From Sulfurimonas marina (GTDB lineage: Bacteria > Campylobacterota > Campylobacteria > Campylobacterales > Sulfurimonadaceae): a stretch of 64,000 bases of DNA. The DNA is taken from positions 1,054,001 to 1,118,000 of the forward strand of contig NZ_CP041165.1 in NCBI RefSeq assembly GCF_014905095.1, given 5' to 3'. Made by a program: the position numbers and the translations under genes. Each line of letters starts with the position of its first letter. The stretch's first letter is position 1. Below, one piece after another: positions 55,817-64,000 of this stretch. The notes beneath the pieces are model-generated. The model was not told the DNA's origin and searched no databases. It worked only from the letters and a program-made list of their open reading frames with translations.

Positions 55817-56563
55817 ATGAAAAAAACAGTACTATCATTTTTACTTACTTGTTTAACACTGAGTGCAGGTGAGATAAATATCGCAGTTGCAGCAAATGTC
55901 AGTTATGCTATTGATGAGTTAAAAGCAGAGTTTGCTAAAACACATCCGGATACAAAAGTAACAGTAACGTTGGGAAGCAGCGGTAAGCTTACGGCACAAA
56001 TAAAAAACGGTGCACCTTACGGTCTTTTTATGGCTGCAAATATGAAGTATCCCGAGTCTCTATATAATGACAAGATTGCTACTACAAAACCTGTAGTATA
56101 TGCACAGGGTGCTTTAGCTTACTTGAGTGATACAAAACAGGATTTTTCTAAAGGGATTGATCTACTTACAGACAAAAAGATCAAAAAGATTGCCGTAGCC
56201 AACCCAAAAACGGCACCATACGGAAAAGCTGCCATCGAAGCTATGAAAAATGGAAATATATATGATAAAGTAGAACAAAAGTTTGTTTTTGCAGAATCTA
56301 TTTCACAAACTGTTACATACGCAGTTACAGCGGCAGATATAGGTCTAATCGCAAAATCTTCACTTTACAGTAGTAAAATGAAACAATATAAAAAAGGGAT
56401 CAACTGGGTAGCGGTAGATCCTAAACTTTATACACCTATTAAACAGGGAATTGTATTGTTAAAAGATGGAAATAAGAATCCGGAGTATAAAATGTTTTAT
56501 GATTTTATCTTAAGTAAAAAAGCAAAAGATATTTTCACATCTTACGGTTATATAGTGGAGTAA
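55817..56563 (+). CDS. modA: Molybdate ABC transporter substrate-binding protein
   Basis: A 248-residue periplasmic protein with a signal peptide (about 1-18, ending LSAGEI). The ModA pattern is clear: INIAVAANVSYAIDEL, TVTLGSSGKLTAQIKNGAPYGLFMAANM, KPVVYAQGALAYL, and GLIAKSSLYSS. It binds molybdate or tungstate, but specificity cannot be read. Ribosome binding site CGGGAGAAAAG. ModB and ModC are not adjacent; modD follows at 2 bp. Confidence 0.92.
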   Translation: MKKTVLSFLLTCLTLSAGEINIAVAANVSYAIDELKAEFAKTHPDTKVTVTLGSSGKLTAQIKNGAPYGLFMAANMKYPESLYNDKIATTKPVVYAQGALAYLSDTKQDFSKGIDLLTDKKIKKIAVANPKTAPYGKAAIEAMKNGNIYDKVEQKFVFAESISQTVTYAVTAADIGLIAKSSLYSSKMKQYKKGINWVAVDPKLYTPIKQGIVLLKDGNKNPEYKMFYDFILSKKAKDIFTSYGYIVE

Positions 56564-56565
56564 TA

Positions 56566-57414
56566 ATGCGTTTATCAGATCATGAACTTTGGGAATATAT
56601 TCGTGAAGATATTCCCTATTTCGATCTTACAACCCACTTGCTTGATTCTAAAGTTCAAAATAAGCAGGCTGTTTTAAAGATCAAAACACGAGAAGATATT
56701 GTTGTAGCTTGTATAGAGGAAGCTGCACGTATAGGGGAGCTTTTAGGATGCAGGGCAACTTATGAAATAAGATCCGGTAGTTTGATAAAAGAGGGAAGCA
56801 GTTTTTTAGAACTTCAGGGAGATGCAAAAACACTTCACCAAGCATGGAGAGTGACACAGATACTTTTAGAATACTCTTGTGGTATGGCTACGGCTGCACA
56901 CAAGATGGTTCAGGAAGTAAAAGAGGTTAATGCAAAATGTGAAATATTTGTTACACGTAAAAGTTTTCCTTTTGCAAAACATTTTGTTATGCGTTCGTTA
57001 GTATCTGCAGGTGTCTTACCCCATAGGCTAGGGTTATCTGAGTCTGTTCTTATCTTTGATAATCATAGGGCACTTTATGATACGCAGGATGAGTTTGAAG
57101 CGGCAATCCCTGAGATTAAAGAGCGATGTGTTGAGAAAAAACTGGTGATTGAGTCAGATTCCCTTGAAGATGCGCAAAAAATGCTCTCTTTAGGAGCAGA
57201 TGTTATCCAAATGGATAAAACTACACCTGAAAAATTACAACAGTTAGTTGAATATAAAAACAAGTACTATCCAGCTGCAAAAATTATAGCTGCCGGCGGC
57301 ATTAATAGAAGAAATGCCAAAGAGTACGCTGCTACAGGCATTGATGCCATTGTCACAAGTTCACTATATTCTGCAGGACTTTGTGATCTCACAAGCACTT
57401 TTCAAACTTTATAA
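56566..57414 (+). CDS. modD: ModD-like (quinolinate phosphoribosyltransferase-type) protein
   Basis: A 282-residue homologue of NadC, the type called ModD when found beside mod genes. It has the NadC-like N-terminal domain and a C-terminal barrel with MATAAHKMV, FVTRKSFPFAKHF, DVIQMDKTTPEKLQQ and AAGGINRRNAKEYAATGID. The reaction of ModD is not established; a role in molybdenum uptake is inferred from the context. It abuts modA. Confidence 0.8.
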   Translation: MRLSDHELWEYIREDIPYFDLTTHLLDSKVQNKQAVLKIKTREDIVVACIEEAARIGELLGCRATYEIRSGSLIKEGSSFLELQGDAKTLHQAWRVTQILLEYSCGMATAAHKMVQEVKEVNAKCEIFVTRKSFPFAKHFVMRSLVSAGVLPHRLGLSESVLIFDNHRALYDTQDEFEAAIPEIKERCVEKKLVIESDSLEDAQKMLSLGADVIQMDKTTPEKLQQLVEYKNKYYPAAKIIAAGGINRRNAKEYAATGIDAIVTSSLYSAGLCDLTSTFQTL

Positions 57415-57417
57415 AGA

Positions 57418-57438
57418 AATATGACATTTTGTCATATT
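57418..57438. promoter_or_regulatory. Perfect palindrome upstream of the recN-like gene
   Basis: ATATGACATTTTGTCATAT (57419-57437) is the core of a perfect palindrome with 9-bp arms and a 3-bp centre. It lies 4 bp after the modD stop. It matches the S24 regulator palindrome at 17 of 21 positions, and its centre is 36 bp before the TAGAAT -10. Its weak pairing and lack of a T-run make a terminator unlikely. Confidence 0.55.
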
Positions 57439-57463
57439 CTTTTACCATTGTCTAAAAATAAGT

Positions 57464-57469
57464 TAGAAT
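57464..57469 (+). promoter_or_regulatory. -10 box of the recN-like gene
   Basis: TAGAAT, 28 bp before the GTG at 57498; GAGGA is the ribosome binding site, seven bases before the GTG. Confidence 0.45.
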
Positions 57470-57497
57470 TTTTCAAAATTAGTATGAGGATATTACT

Positions 57498-59024
57498 GTG
57501 ATAGAAAGATTTTACTTAAAAGACTACCTTAGTTTTAAAAAGACAGAACTAAATCTAAATCATGGACTTATTGTATTTTCGGGACCAAGCGGTAGCGGAA
57601 AATCTATCTTAATGGAGTCTATTCTCTCCTCTGTAGGTTTAAGCTCATGTGACGCCAGCATTTGTGAAAGTAGCGTAACATGGGATATTGACGAAGAGGA
57701 AACTGGACTTGAAAATGATGAAATCAATGTATTTAAACATACAAAAAAAGAGAAATCCAGATACTTTATAAACAATCAGGCAATATCTAAAAAATCTATC
57801 AATTCCCTTACAGGCAAATATCTTAAACATTTAAGCCTTCGTGATTTTAGCGATTTTGAAAATGAGGGTCTTTTATCGATCCTTGATCATAAAATAGGGC
57901 AAAAAGCACTCAAACTCAAACAAGATTATCAAGAAACTTATCGTGATTATATCAAGGTAAAAAAAGAGCTTGAGGTTCTCGAAGATGAAGAGAAACGCAT
58001 TGTAGAGCTCAAAGAGTTTGCACAATTCGAGATAGATAAAATTGTGAACGTTAATCCTAAAGATGGGGAAGATGAAGAGCTTTTGGAGATCAAAAAAGAG
58101 CTTTCTAAAAAAGAAAAGGCTCTTGATGTTATAGGAAATGCCAATGAGATCTTCAACTTTGAACACTTGGTCTCTTCGGCACTTGATACTTTAGATGTTG
58201 AAAGCTCATTCTTTGATGATGCCATGAATGAATTACGTGGAGTCTTAGAGAGTGCCCAGGAGAGATTTTCGGCACTCGATGAGATAGATGTAGAGGATGT
58301 GTTAAACAGAATAGAGGAATTAAGTGAGCTTAAACGCAGATACGGTTCTATAGAAGAAGCTTTGGAGTATAAAGAGCAAAAACTGCAAGAGCTGGAAAAA
58401 TATGAAAACATAGAGGTGCAAAAAGGTGATCTGCAACAACGTTTTGAGAAGTTAGATACACAAATCTATACACTTGCAGATTCACTAAGCTCTTTAAGGG
58501 AAAAAGCACTTAAAAACTTTACAAAAGAGCTAAATGGTTATCTAAAACAGCTTTATCTTAGAGATGCAGAGGTTAACTTGACAAAAGAGAAGTTAACTCC
58601 AAATGGACAAGATATACTCAGTATTAAACTTAATTCTACGGAACTTTCAAAAATAAGTACAGGTGAGTTTAACAGACTCCGTTTAGCGGTACTTGCTCTT
58701 AAATCTGAAAGTATAGAGAACTTAGGCGGTGTACTTATGCTTGATGAGATCGATGCAAATCTCAGTGGGGAGGAGTCTATGAGTGTAGCAAAAGTGTTGA
58801 AAAAATTGACAAAAAACTTCCAGATTTTTGTTATTTCTCATCAGCCGCAACTTACATCTATGGGTGATCAGCACTTTTTAGTCTATAAAGATGGTAATAT
58901 TTCAAAAACAAAAGAGTTAAGCTTTGATGAAAAAGTTGATGAGATAGCTCGTATTATTAGCGGTGATACTATCTCAAACGAAGCAAAAAGCTTTGCTCAA
59001 GAACTATTAGAGGCAAATATATGA
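57498..59024 (+). CDS. recN: RecN-like SMC-family DNA repair ATPase
   Basis: A 508-residue protein. The Walker A motif GPSGSGKS is at 29-36, a coiled coil spans about 140-340, the ABC-type signature is STGEFNRLRLAVLALK, and Walker B reads GVLMLDEIDANLSGEE, followed by the His switch VISHQPQL. It is a little shorter than E. coli RecN (553). RecN clamps DNA and promotes double-strand break repair together with RecA. The start is GTG. The palindrome upstream suggests damage-linked control. It overlaps tatD by 4 bp. Confidence 0.87.
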   Translation: MIERFYLKDYLSFKKTELNLNHGLIVFSGPSGSGKSILMESILSSVGLSSCDASICESSVTWDIDEEETGLENDEINVFKHTKKEKSRYFINNQAISKKSINSLTGKYLKHLSLRDFSDFENEGLLSILDHKIGQKALKLKQDYQETYRDYIKVKKELEVLEDEEKRIVELKEFAQFEIDKIVNVNPKDGEDEELLEIKKELSKKEKALDVIGNANEIFNFEHLVSSALDTLDVESSFFDDAMNELRGVLESAQERFSALDEIDVEDVLNRIEELSELKRRYGSIEEALEYKEQKLQELEKYENIEVQKGDLQQRFEKLDTQIYTLADSLSSLREKALKNFTKELNGYLKQLYLRDAEVNLTKEKLTPNGQDILSIKLNSTELSKISTGEFNRLRLAVLALKSESIENLGGVLMLDEIDANLSGEESMSVAKVLKKLTKNFQIFVISHQPQLTSMGDQHFLVYKDGNISKTKELSFDEKVDEIARIISGDTISNEAKSFAQELLEANI

Positions 59025-59794
59025 TTATAGATACACATATCCATTTAGACCACGATCGCTATGATGAAGACCTGGAAGAGGTTTTAGCACGTGCCAGAGA
59101 GGGCGGGGTAAAGAAGTTTATCATTCCCGGTGCCGATCCCGTAACACTTGATAAGGCTATTAGTATTGCGCAGAGATATGAAGATGTTTATTTTGCAGTC
59201 GGTGTGCACCCATATGATATGGAAAACTATACTGAGGATATCTTTCATAAATATTTAGGTCATGAAAAGTGTGTAGCAGTCGGTGAGTGCGGACTTGATT
59301 ACTTCCGTTTAGAGGGAAGTGATGAGGAGAAAGATCTCATCAAACAAAAGCAAAAAGAGGTGTTTGTAGCACAAATTCGTCTTGCTCGTGAGTATAAAAA
59401 ACCTTTAATTGTACACGTTCGTGATGCTTCAAACGATTCAAAAACAGTTCTTTTAGAAAATGATGCCGGAGATGTAGGAGGTGTACTGCATTGTTTCAAT
59501 GCCGATGAGCAGCTGCTGTCCCTTGCAAAAGAGAATTTCTATTTTGGTATAGGTGGTGTGCTTACTTTTAAAAATGCCAAGAAGCTTGTAAATGTTTTAC
59601 CAAAGATTCCTCAAGAGAAACTTGTGATTGAAACTGACGGTCCATACCTTACTCCCACACCACATAGAGGTGAGAGAAATGAACCGCTTTATACAAATTT
59701 TGTAGCACAAAAAATTGCAGAACTCTTGGATGAGGATCTTAAAAATATTGAAGAAATCACTACAAAGAATGCCCAAGAACTCTTTCATATTTAA
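59021..59794 (+). CDS. tatD: TatD-family metal-dependent deoxyribonuclease
   Basis: A 257-residue TIM-barrel hydrolase with two-metal ligands in DTHIHLDH (4-11), the bridging Glu in VGECGLDY, and the other ligands in PLIVHVRDA, VLHCFN and ETDGPYLTP. TatD-type enzymes act as 3'-5' nucleases in DNA repair and fragmentation. It overlaps recN by ATGA, so it is translationally coupled; its repair function fits. Confidence 0.93.
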   Translation: MIIDTHIHLDHDRYDEDLEEVLARAREGGVKKFIIPGADPVTLDKAISIAQRYEDVYFAVGVHPYDMENYTEDIFHKYLGHEKCVAVGECGLDYFRLEGSDEEKDLIKQKQKEVFVAQIRLAREYKKPLIVHVRDASNDSKTVLLENDAGDVGGVLHCFNADEQLLSLAKENFYFGIGGVLTFKNAKKLVNVLPKIPQEKLVIETDGPYLTPTPHRGERNEPLYTNFVAQKIAELLDEDLKNIEEITTKNAQELFHI

Positions 59795-59833
59795 TAATAT
59801 TAACACTTTTTAAAAGGCTCTATGGAAATTTTT

Positions 59834-59879
59834 AACAACTTTTGGATAAAATAAAAAAAATTTAATTACAAAAGTTGTT
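59834..59879. repeat. 10-bp inverted repeat before mltD
   Basis: Arms AACAACTTTT (59834-59843) and AAAAGTTGTT (59870-59879) match perfectly, separated by 26 bp of A/T-rich DNA with a TAAAAT box, ending one base before the ATG at 59881. It may be an operator or a leader hairpin affecting the start. Confidence 0.4.
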
Positions 59880-59880
59880 T

Positions 59881-61104
59881 ATGATCAAATATTTTTTATC
59901 TCTTTTATTACCTATATTTTTATATGCAAATTTAACATACGACGTCAATTATGACAAAGAACTAAATGTTCTAAACTCATTCGATATAGACGGCTCTTTT
60001 CTTTATGACCCGATTATGAATGATATGAAAAGCAGAACTCTTGCAAAAGATAAGCACTTCTTTAAAGCAATGGAGAATGCGTATCTTTTCATCCCTGCTA
60101 TTAAAAGTACACTTTCAAAATATAATGTACCTCAAGAGTTTTTATATCTTGCAATGGCTGAGTCAAACTTTAGAACAAAAGCTTATTCAAATAAAAGAGC
60201 AGCAGGGTTATGGCAGTTTATGCCCGGCACTGCAAAGTATTTTAAACTTCATATTGATGAGTATACGGATGAGAGACGCGATCCGATAAAATCAACTGAA
60301 GCAGCAGCAAAATATCTCTCATCTTTACATAAACGTTTTGGTAAATGGTATCTGGCTGCAATTGCATACAACTGTGGTGGCGGAAGACTTAACCGCGCTA
60401 TTAAAGATGCAGGAACAGACGACCTTAACGTACTGCTTGATGAAGAGAAAAAATATATTCCAAAAGAGAGCAGATATTACATTAGAAAGATTGTTGCTTT
60501 ATCACTTATCGGAAGTGATGAGTACTATCTGTTAAAAAGTGAGTATGAGTATCTTTTAAACAGAGCAAATGCCTACTCTCTTGCTACTATTAAGCTCTCT
60601 AGCGGTGAATCATTAGAGCGTATATCTAAGCTTTTAGGGATCCCTTTAACTGAGTTAAAAAAGCTTAACAGACATCTGAAATATGACTTTGTACCACCTT
60701 ATGCAAAAGGGTATGAGATCTATATTCCGTATATCAAGCTTTCGGAATTTAAACAAAAGTATCAATCTGAACCGATTAAAAATATCTATAAAGTGCACAA
60801 AGTGACAAAAGGTGACAACCTTTCATATATAGGGAAAAAGTATGGTGTGTCTTATAGAGTTATCAAAGATTTTAACAACTTGAAAACTTCAAGATTGCGT
60901 ATAAATCAAAAACTGATTATACCAATACCAAAAAGAAGTTCTAAACAGAGAATAGATACAAAACACTACTATATAGTGAAAAAGGGTGATTCACTAGAGT
61001 CGATCTCTAAAGCACATAAGATCAGTATTCAAAATATCCGTTCTCAAAATAATATAAGTGGTTCATTAATAAAAATCGGCGATAGGTTAAAACTTTATGA
61101 ATAA
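59881..61104 (+). CDS. mltD: Membrane-bound/periplasmic lytic transglycosylase with LysM domains
   Basis: A 407-residue exported murein hydrolase from the ATG at 59881 (the TTG at 59875 is not preferred). A signal peptide (1-16) is followed by a GH23 SLT domain with catalytic Glu94 in [11 protein letters not shown] and the [13 protein letters not shown] and [14 protein letters not shown] motifs. It ends with two LysM domains ([32 protein letters not shown]), which bind peptidoglycan. It overlaps the rlpA start by 8 bp. Confidence 0.93.
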   Translation: MIKYFLSLLLPIFLYANLTYDVNYDKELNVLNSFDIDGSFLYDPIMNDMKSRTLAKDKHFFKAMENAYLFIPAIKSTLSKYNVPQEFLYLAMAESNFRTKAYSNKRAAGLWQFMPGTAKYFKLHIDEYTDERRDPIKSTEAAAKYLSSLHKRFGKWYLAAIAYNCGGGRLNRAIKDAGTDDLNVLLDEEKKYIPKESRYYIRKIVALSLIGSDEYYLLKSEYEYLLNRANAYSLATIKLSSGESLERISKLLGIPLTELKKLNRHLKYDFVPPYAKGYEIYIPYIKLSEFKQKYQSEPIKNIYKVHKVTKGDNLSYIGKKYGVSYRVIKDFNNLKTSRLRINQKLIIPIPKRSSKQRIDTKHYYIVKKGDSLESISKAHKISIQNIRSQNNISGSLIKIGDRLKLYE

Positions 61105-61930
61105 AAAATATATTTATCTTTTATTATCTGTAAGTATAGTATTTGGAGGATGTAGTACAAGGGGAAAAGGGGCTTATAGAGCTACAAACTTTACCCCTGT
61201 ATCTAACTACTCTTCAAGCAGCAGTAATTATAATGCTACACCAAGTAAAAAGACATATACACACCCAACAATGAGACCGTATGTGGTAAGAGGTATTAAG
61301 TATTATCCAAGTGTTGTAAGTGTGGGTGATGACTTTCTTGGTACTGCAAGTTGGTATGGTCCGAATTTTCACGGTAAACTCACTTCAAACGGTGAAACAT
61401 ATAATATGTGGGATATGACCGCTGCGCATAAAACATTGCCGATGAATACGATCGTAAAAGTTACAAACAGACGTAACGGGAAAGTGATAGTTGTCAGGGT
61501 AAATGACAGAGGACCTTTTGTAGATAACAGAATCATAGATCTTTCAAAAGCAGCGGCAAATAAGCTGGATATGATAGGTACAGGGACTACACCTGTAAAG
61601 CTTGAAGTTTTAGGTTTTGCCGGTAAGGGTACAAAAAGAACTCCTGCAACGAAAAAAGAGCTCGATTATGAGTTGAAAAACTCTCCAAAAACAATGGATA
61701 TGGATAATTTCTCGTTACAGATCGGTTCATTTTCAAAGATAGACGGTGCACTCAAAACTCAAGAGAAGTTTGACAATACAGACGGATATCATACACTGAT
61801 AAAAGATGTAGATACACAAAACGGCAGAATATTCAAAGTAGTACTTAGTGGATTTAAAAGTGAACAAGAAGCAAGGGATTATAAAGCCCTTGGGAAATTT
61901 GAACATGCATTTATTTTAAGAGAGGATTAG
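61097..61930 (+). CDS. rlpA: Septal ring lytic transglycosylase RlpA, lipoprotein
   Basis: A 277-residue outer-membrane lipoprotein (lipobox VFGGC, Cys at 19). The double-psi beta-barrel domain carries [19 protein letters not shown] and the catalytic DRGPF motif. A C-terminal SPOR domain ([15 protein letters not shown]) recognises denuded glycan at the septum. Together with the preceding mltD it likely acts in septal wall remodelling. It lies one base before hisB. Confidence 0.93.
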   Translation: MNKKYIYLLLSVSIVFGGCSTRGKGAYRATNFTPVSNYSSSSSNYNATPSKKTYTHPTMRPYVVRGIKYYPSVVSVGDDFLGTASWYGPNFHGKLTSNGETYNMWDMTAAHKTLPMNTIVKVTNRRNGKVIVVRVNDRGPFVDNRIIDLSKAAANKLDMIGTGTTPVKLEVLGFAGKGTKRTPATKKELDYELKNSPKTMDMDNFSLQIGSFSKIDGALKTQEKFDNTDGYHTLIKDVDTQNGRIFKVVLSGFKSEQEARDYKALGKFEHAFILRED

Positions 61931-62503
61931 ATGATTACAAAAACAAGAACAACAAAAGAGACAGATATTACGATCTCGCTAGAGTTAAACGGTACGGGGA
62001 AAAGTAAAATAGACACAGGTGTAGGGTTTTTAGACCATATGCTTGAGAGCTTTTCAAAACACTCTTTAATAGACTTAGAGATAAGCTGTAAAGGGGATAC
62101 ACATATCGATGATCACCACAGTGTAGAAGATGTAGGGATCGTACTTGGTGCACTGATCGCAGAAGCTATCTACCCTGTAAAAAATATGGAGCGTTTCGGA
62201 AGTGCAAACATTGTTATGGATGAAGCGTGTGTATCTTGTGATCTAGACCTTAGCAACCGTCCGTTTTTAGTATATGAACTTGACGTAGTGGGTAAAGTAG
62301 GGCACTTTGATACGGAACTCGTTGAAGAGTTTTTTAGAGCATTTGTATTAAACTCTAGAATCAGTGCACATATCATCGAGCTTCGTGGTAAAAACAAGCA
62401 CCATATTATCGAAGCAGCTTTTAAATCTGTTGCGGTAGCGATTCGTCGTGCAACTGCGATAAATGAAAGAGTTGGCATTCCAAGTACAAAAGATGTTCTA
62501 TGA
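61931..62503 (+). CDS. hisB: Imidazoleglycerol-phosphate dehydratase
   Basis: A 190-residue monofunctional HisB with no phosphatase domain. The two metal-binding motifs are DTHIDDHHSVEDVG near 60-73 and KNKHHIIEAAFKS near 155. It dehydrates IGP to imidazole-acetol phosphate in histidine synthesis. It starts directly after the rlpA stop and overlaps kdsC by 4 bp. Confidence 0.96.
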   Translation: MITKTRTTKETDITISLELNGTGKSKIDTGVGFLDHMLESFSKHSLIDLEISCKGDTHIDDHHSVEDVGIVLGALIAEAIYPVKNMERFGSANIVMDEACVSCDLDLSNRPFLVYELDVVGKVGHFDTELVEEFFRAFVLNSRISAHIIELRGKNKHHIIEAAFKSVAVAIRRATAINERVGIPSTKDVL

Positions 62504-63000
62504 TCAAACTTCTAGTTTTAGACGTTGACGGTTGTTTAACTGATGGTAAGATTATCTACTCCAGTGACGGTGCAGAGAGTAAGAACTTTAATGTAAAAGA
62601 CGGTCTTGCTATTACATCTTGGATTAGATTGGGCGGTCAGGTTGCGATTATTACGGGACGTAACTCTACGATCGTTGAAAGAAGAGCCAAAGAGCTTGGG
62701 ATTCAACACCTTTCTCAAGGAGTGAAAGATAAAGCTACACTTTTAAAAGAGCTTGTAGAGAAGTTAAACCTGCAACCTTTTGAAGTAGCTGCTATCGGTG
62801 ATGACTTTAACGACTACGAGATGCTGAACTTTGTAGGTAGAAGTTTTACCCCTAACGATGCACCTAAAGACATTCAAGTGCTTGTTGATGTTGTACTCTC
62901 TCGCAAAGGGGGAGATGGTGCTGTTAGAGAGATGATAGATATGATCATAGAACAAAATGAACAAAAAGAGCAATTTTTATCTTTATGGATCAAAGGATAG
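62500..63000 (+). CDS. kdsC: 3-deoxy-D-manno-octulosonate 8-phosphate phosphatase
   Basis: A 166-residue HAD-family phosphatase of LPS Kdo synthesis. The Asp pair is in LDVDGCLTDG (Asp8/Asp10), and the rest of the motif set is ITGRNS, KDKATLLKEL and GDDFNDYEML. It is the compact tetrameric C0 type without cap. Its stop precedes lptC by 3 bp, and it runs with lptC and lptA in an LPS module. Confidence 0.95.
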   Translation: MIKLLVLDVDGCLTDGKIIYSSDGAESKNFNVKDGLAITSWIRLGGQVAIITGRNSTIVERRAKELGIQHLSQGVKDKATLLKELVEKLNLQPFEVAAIGDDFNDYEMLNFVGRSFTPNDAPKDIQVLVDVVLSRKGGDGAVREMIDMIIEQNEQKEQFLSLWIKG

Positions 63001-63003
63001 ACC

Positions 63004-63522
63004 ATTAATATCAATCTTTTTTTCATTCTTGTCATCAGCATATTGTTGTCAATCTTTTTTTTCTTTCAACCCCAAAAGATGACACAAAAAAGATTTGATG
63101 ACGTACCTTTGTTACACATTAAAGATTTTACGATGTATGAGCTTGATCCTGCAGGGGTAAAGACATTGATGCTTGGAAGTGAAGCTTTTAGATATAATGA
63201 CAGATATACTGTCGATAACATTGATCATACCGATAAATCTAAAAAGCACATATCGAATCTAAGAGCAGATTTCGGTGTATATAAAGATAATAAACTCGAT
63301 CTAGACGGTAATGTTACGCTGGTTAGAGATGATGGTTTGAGTTATAAGACACAAGAGGCGTTTTATTATAAAGATAAAGCTCTTTTTGTAACAGATACCG
63401 ATTATGTTCTTTCGCAAGGGAAAAACACCCTTCACGGGACTTATCTGGACCATAATAATTTAACTGGTAAAATACATTCTAAAAATATAAATGCAACATA
63501 TCATATAAAAGAGGCAAAATGA
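63004..63522 (+). CDS. lptC: LPS export ABC transporter periplasmic protein LptC, ATT start
   Basis: A 172-residue inner-membrane-anchored protein linking LptB2FG to LptA. The start proposed here is ATT at 63004. AAAGGA (62992-62997) is exactly six bases upstream and the resulting N-terminus NINLFFILVISILLSIFFFFQ is a full membrane helix. The TTGs at 63043/63046 lack a ribosome binding site and would cut the helix. The periplasmic LptC/OstA-like domain follows (DGNVTLVRDDGLSYKTQEAFYY). It overlaps lptA by 4 bp. Confidence 0.8.
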   Translation: MNINLFFILVISILLSIFFFFQPQKMTQKRFDDVPLLHIKDFTMYELDPAGVKTLMLGSEAFRYNDRYTVDNIDHTDKSKKHISNLRADFGVYKDNKLDLDGNVTLVRDDGLSYKTQEAFYYKDKALFVTDTDYVLSQGKNTLHGTYLDHNNLTGKIHSKNINATYHIKEAK

Positions 63523-63998
63523 GATATATAATTTTCTTTACACTTTTAATACAAACATTTTTAAATGCTGAAGAGTTACAGATCAAGGCAAAAAGTTTTT
63601 ATGCAGATGAAAAAGCAGGATTTTCTGTTTTTGAAGGCTCTGTAAATATCGTAAAAGGGTATGATGAGCTTAATGCATCTAAAGTGACTGTATATATCGA
63701 TAAAGAAAAATCACCGACAAAGTTTATAGCAGAAGGTGACGTATCATTCAAAGTAAAAACAAAAGATGATGTAAAATATGAAGGGATAGCACAAAAAGCT
63801 ATCTATCTTCCAAATAAAAAAGAGTATAACTTTTATAAGAATGTTCATCTAAAACAACTTGGAGACAAAAAAGAGATCAAAGGTGATGAAGTTGTTCTAA
63901 ACATATCGGACAACAAAGCTTATGCAAAAGGTGCTGATAAAGAGCCTGTAATTATGATCTTTGAGTTTAAAGAAGAGACGAAAGAAGAGAACAAATGA
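63519..63998 (+). CDS. lptA: LPS transport periplasmic protein LptA
   Basis: A 159-residue periplasmic protein of the OstA/LptA beta-jellyroll family, with a signal peptide (1-17, ending FLNAEE). Typical stretches are FEGSVNIVKGYDELNASKVTVY and EGDVSFKVKTKDDVKYEG. It bridges LptC to the outer membrane LptD for lipid A transport. The C-terminus is acidic and charged. The next gene begins at 63995 in another frame (ATGATA), cut by the window edge; in relatives this is engB. Confidence 0.88.
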   Translation: MRYIIFFTLLIQTFLNAEELQIKAKSFYADEKAGFSVFEGSVNIVKGYDELNASKVTVYIDKEKSPTKFIAEGDVSFKVKTKDDVKYEGIAQKAIYLPNKKEYNFYKNVHLKQLGDKKEIKGDEVVLNISDNKAYAKGADKEPVIMIFEFKEETKEENK

Positions 63999-64000
63999 TA

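Noticed and set aside
57418-57438. Palindrome after modD as a rho-independent terminator
   Set aside because: The arms are AT-rich, no T-run follows, and the same sequence occurs upstream of another promoter, so an operator explains it better.
57947-58411. 154-codon minus-strand frame rich in Ser/Phe
   Set aside because: Antisense to the coiled-coil part of recN; Ser/Leu-rich shadow of Glu/Lys-rich coding sequence.
59822-59854. Ten-codon frame MEIFNNFWIK before mltD
   Set aside because: Too short, no ribosome binding site, and probably upstream of the RNA start.
63043-63522. TTG at 63043 as lptC start
   Set aside because: No ribosome binding site, and it begins in the middle of the membrane helix; ATT 63004 has an ideally spaced one.

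Overview
The window reads as ordinary chromosome from a free-living, low-GC Campylobacterota (formerly Epsilonproteobacteria) bacterium, most likely a Sulfurimonas-like sulfur or hydrogen oxidiser. The basis is an apt - rpiB - M50 protease - lepB - folD cluster arranged as I remember it from Helicobacter, the long DapD form, an RpoN-type promoter in front of tandem flagellar rod genes, a CiaD-like gene beside purU, a one-chain pyruvate:ferredoxin oxidoreductase, and many PAS/GGDEF/EAL and cytochrome c genes. The genus is an inference. I see no rRNA, tRNA, CRISPR array, insertion sequence or prophage.

Layout. 1-7.6 kb: end of a probable FAD oxidoreductase, PEP synthase, di-heme cytochrome c peroxidase abutting a PAS-PAS-GGDEF-EAL protein, and an outer-membrane-like protein. 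7.7-12.9 kb: a second GGDEF-EAL protein, a thiamine-binding-like protein, a SulP transporter, and a TauE/SafE exporter whose 3' end overlaps it. 13-20.8 kb (minus strand): pepA, MgtC/DUF4010, trpB, apt, a coiled-coil membrane protein, a possible structured RNA, rpiB, M50 protease, lepB, folD. 20.8-27.5 kb: small cytochrome c, then a CitE-like lyase - thioredoxin - nifJ - glsA operon. 27.5-36 kb: TonB-like protein, hemL, ATP synthase accessory protein, a calcium-type P-ATPase, and rpoD with a companion gene. 36-41.5 kb: two flagellar rod genes, leuD-leuB, TPR and CiaD-like proteins, purU, trmL and a 41-aa membrane protein. 41.5-49 kb is more accessory: a LexA/CI-like S24 regulator, a C40 peptidase lipoprotein, a small rod-like flagellar protein, dapD, ankyrin, YkvA, and a compact 42-aa membrane protein - DUF6166/HTH - small DNA-binding-like operon. 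49-64 kb: two different adenylate kinases, patatin, aspS, nadK, modA-modD, recN-like, tatD, mltD-rlpA, hisB-kdsC-lptC-lptA.

The observation I rate highest is a shared palindrome, ATATGNCAWTTTGTCATA (W = A/T). It occurs once upstream of the S24 (LexA-like, self-cleaving) regulator and once, as a perfect palindrome, upstream of the recN-like repair gene. In both places it sits 36-38 bp before the -10 box. Campylobacterota generally lack canonical LexA, so this could be a small alternative DNA-damage regulon. Other points worth checking are an ATT start codon for lptC with an ideally spaced Shine-Dalgarno, a 29-bp palindrome with a -10 box in its centre, several candidate leaderless mRNAs, a structured leader or 6S-like RNA upstream of the apt operon, and the small DUF6166 operon.

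All assignments are from reading the sequence. No database search, fold or alignment program was run.
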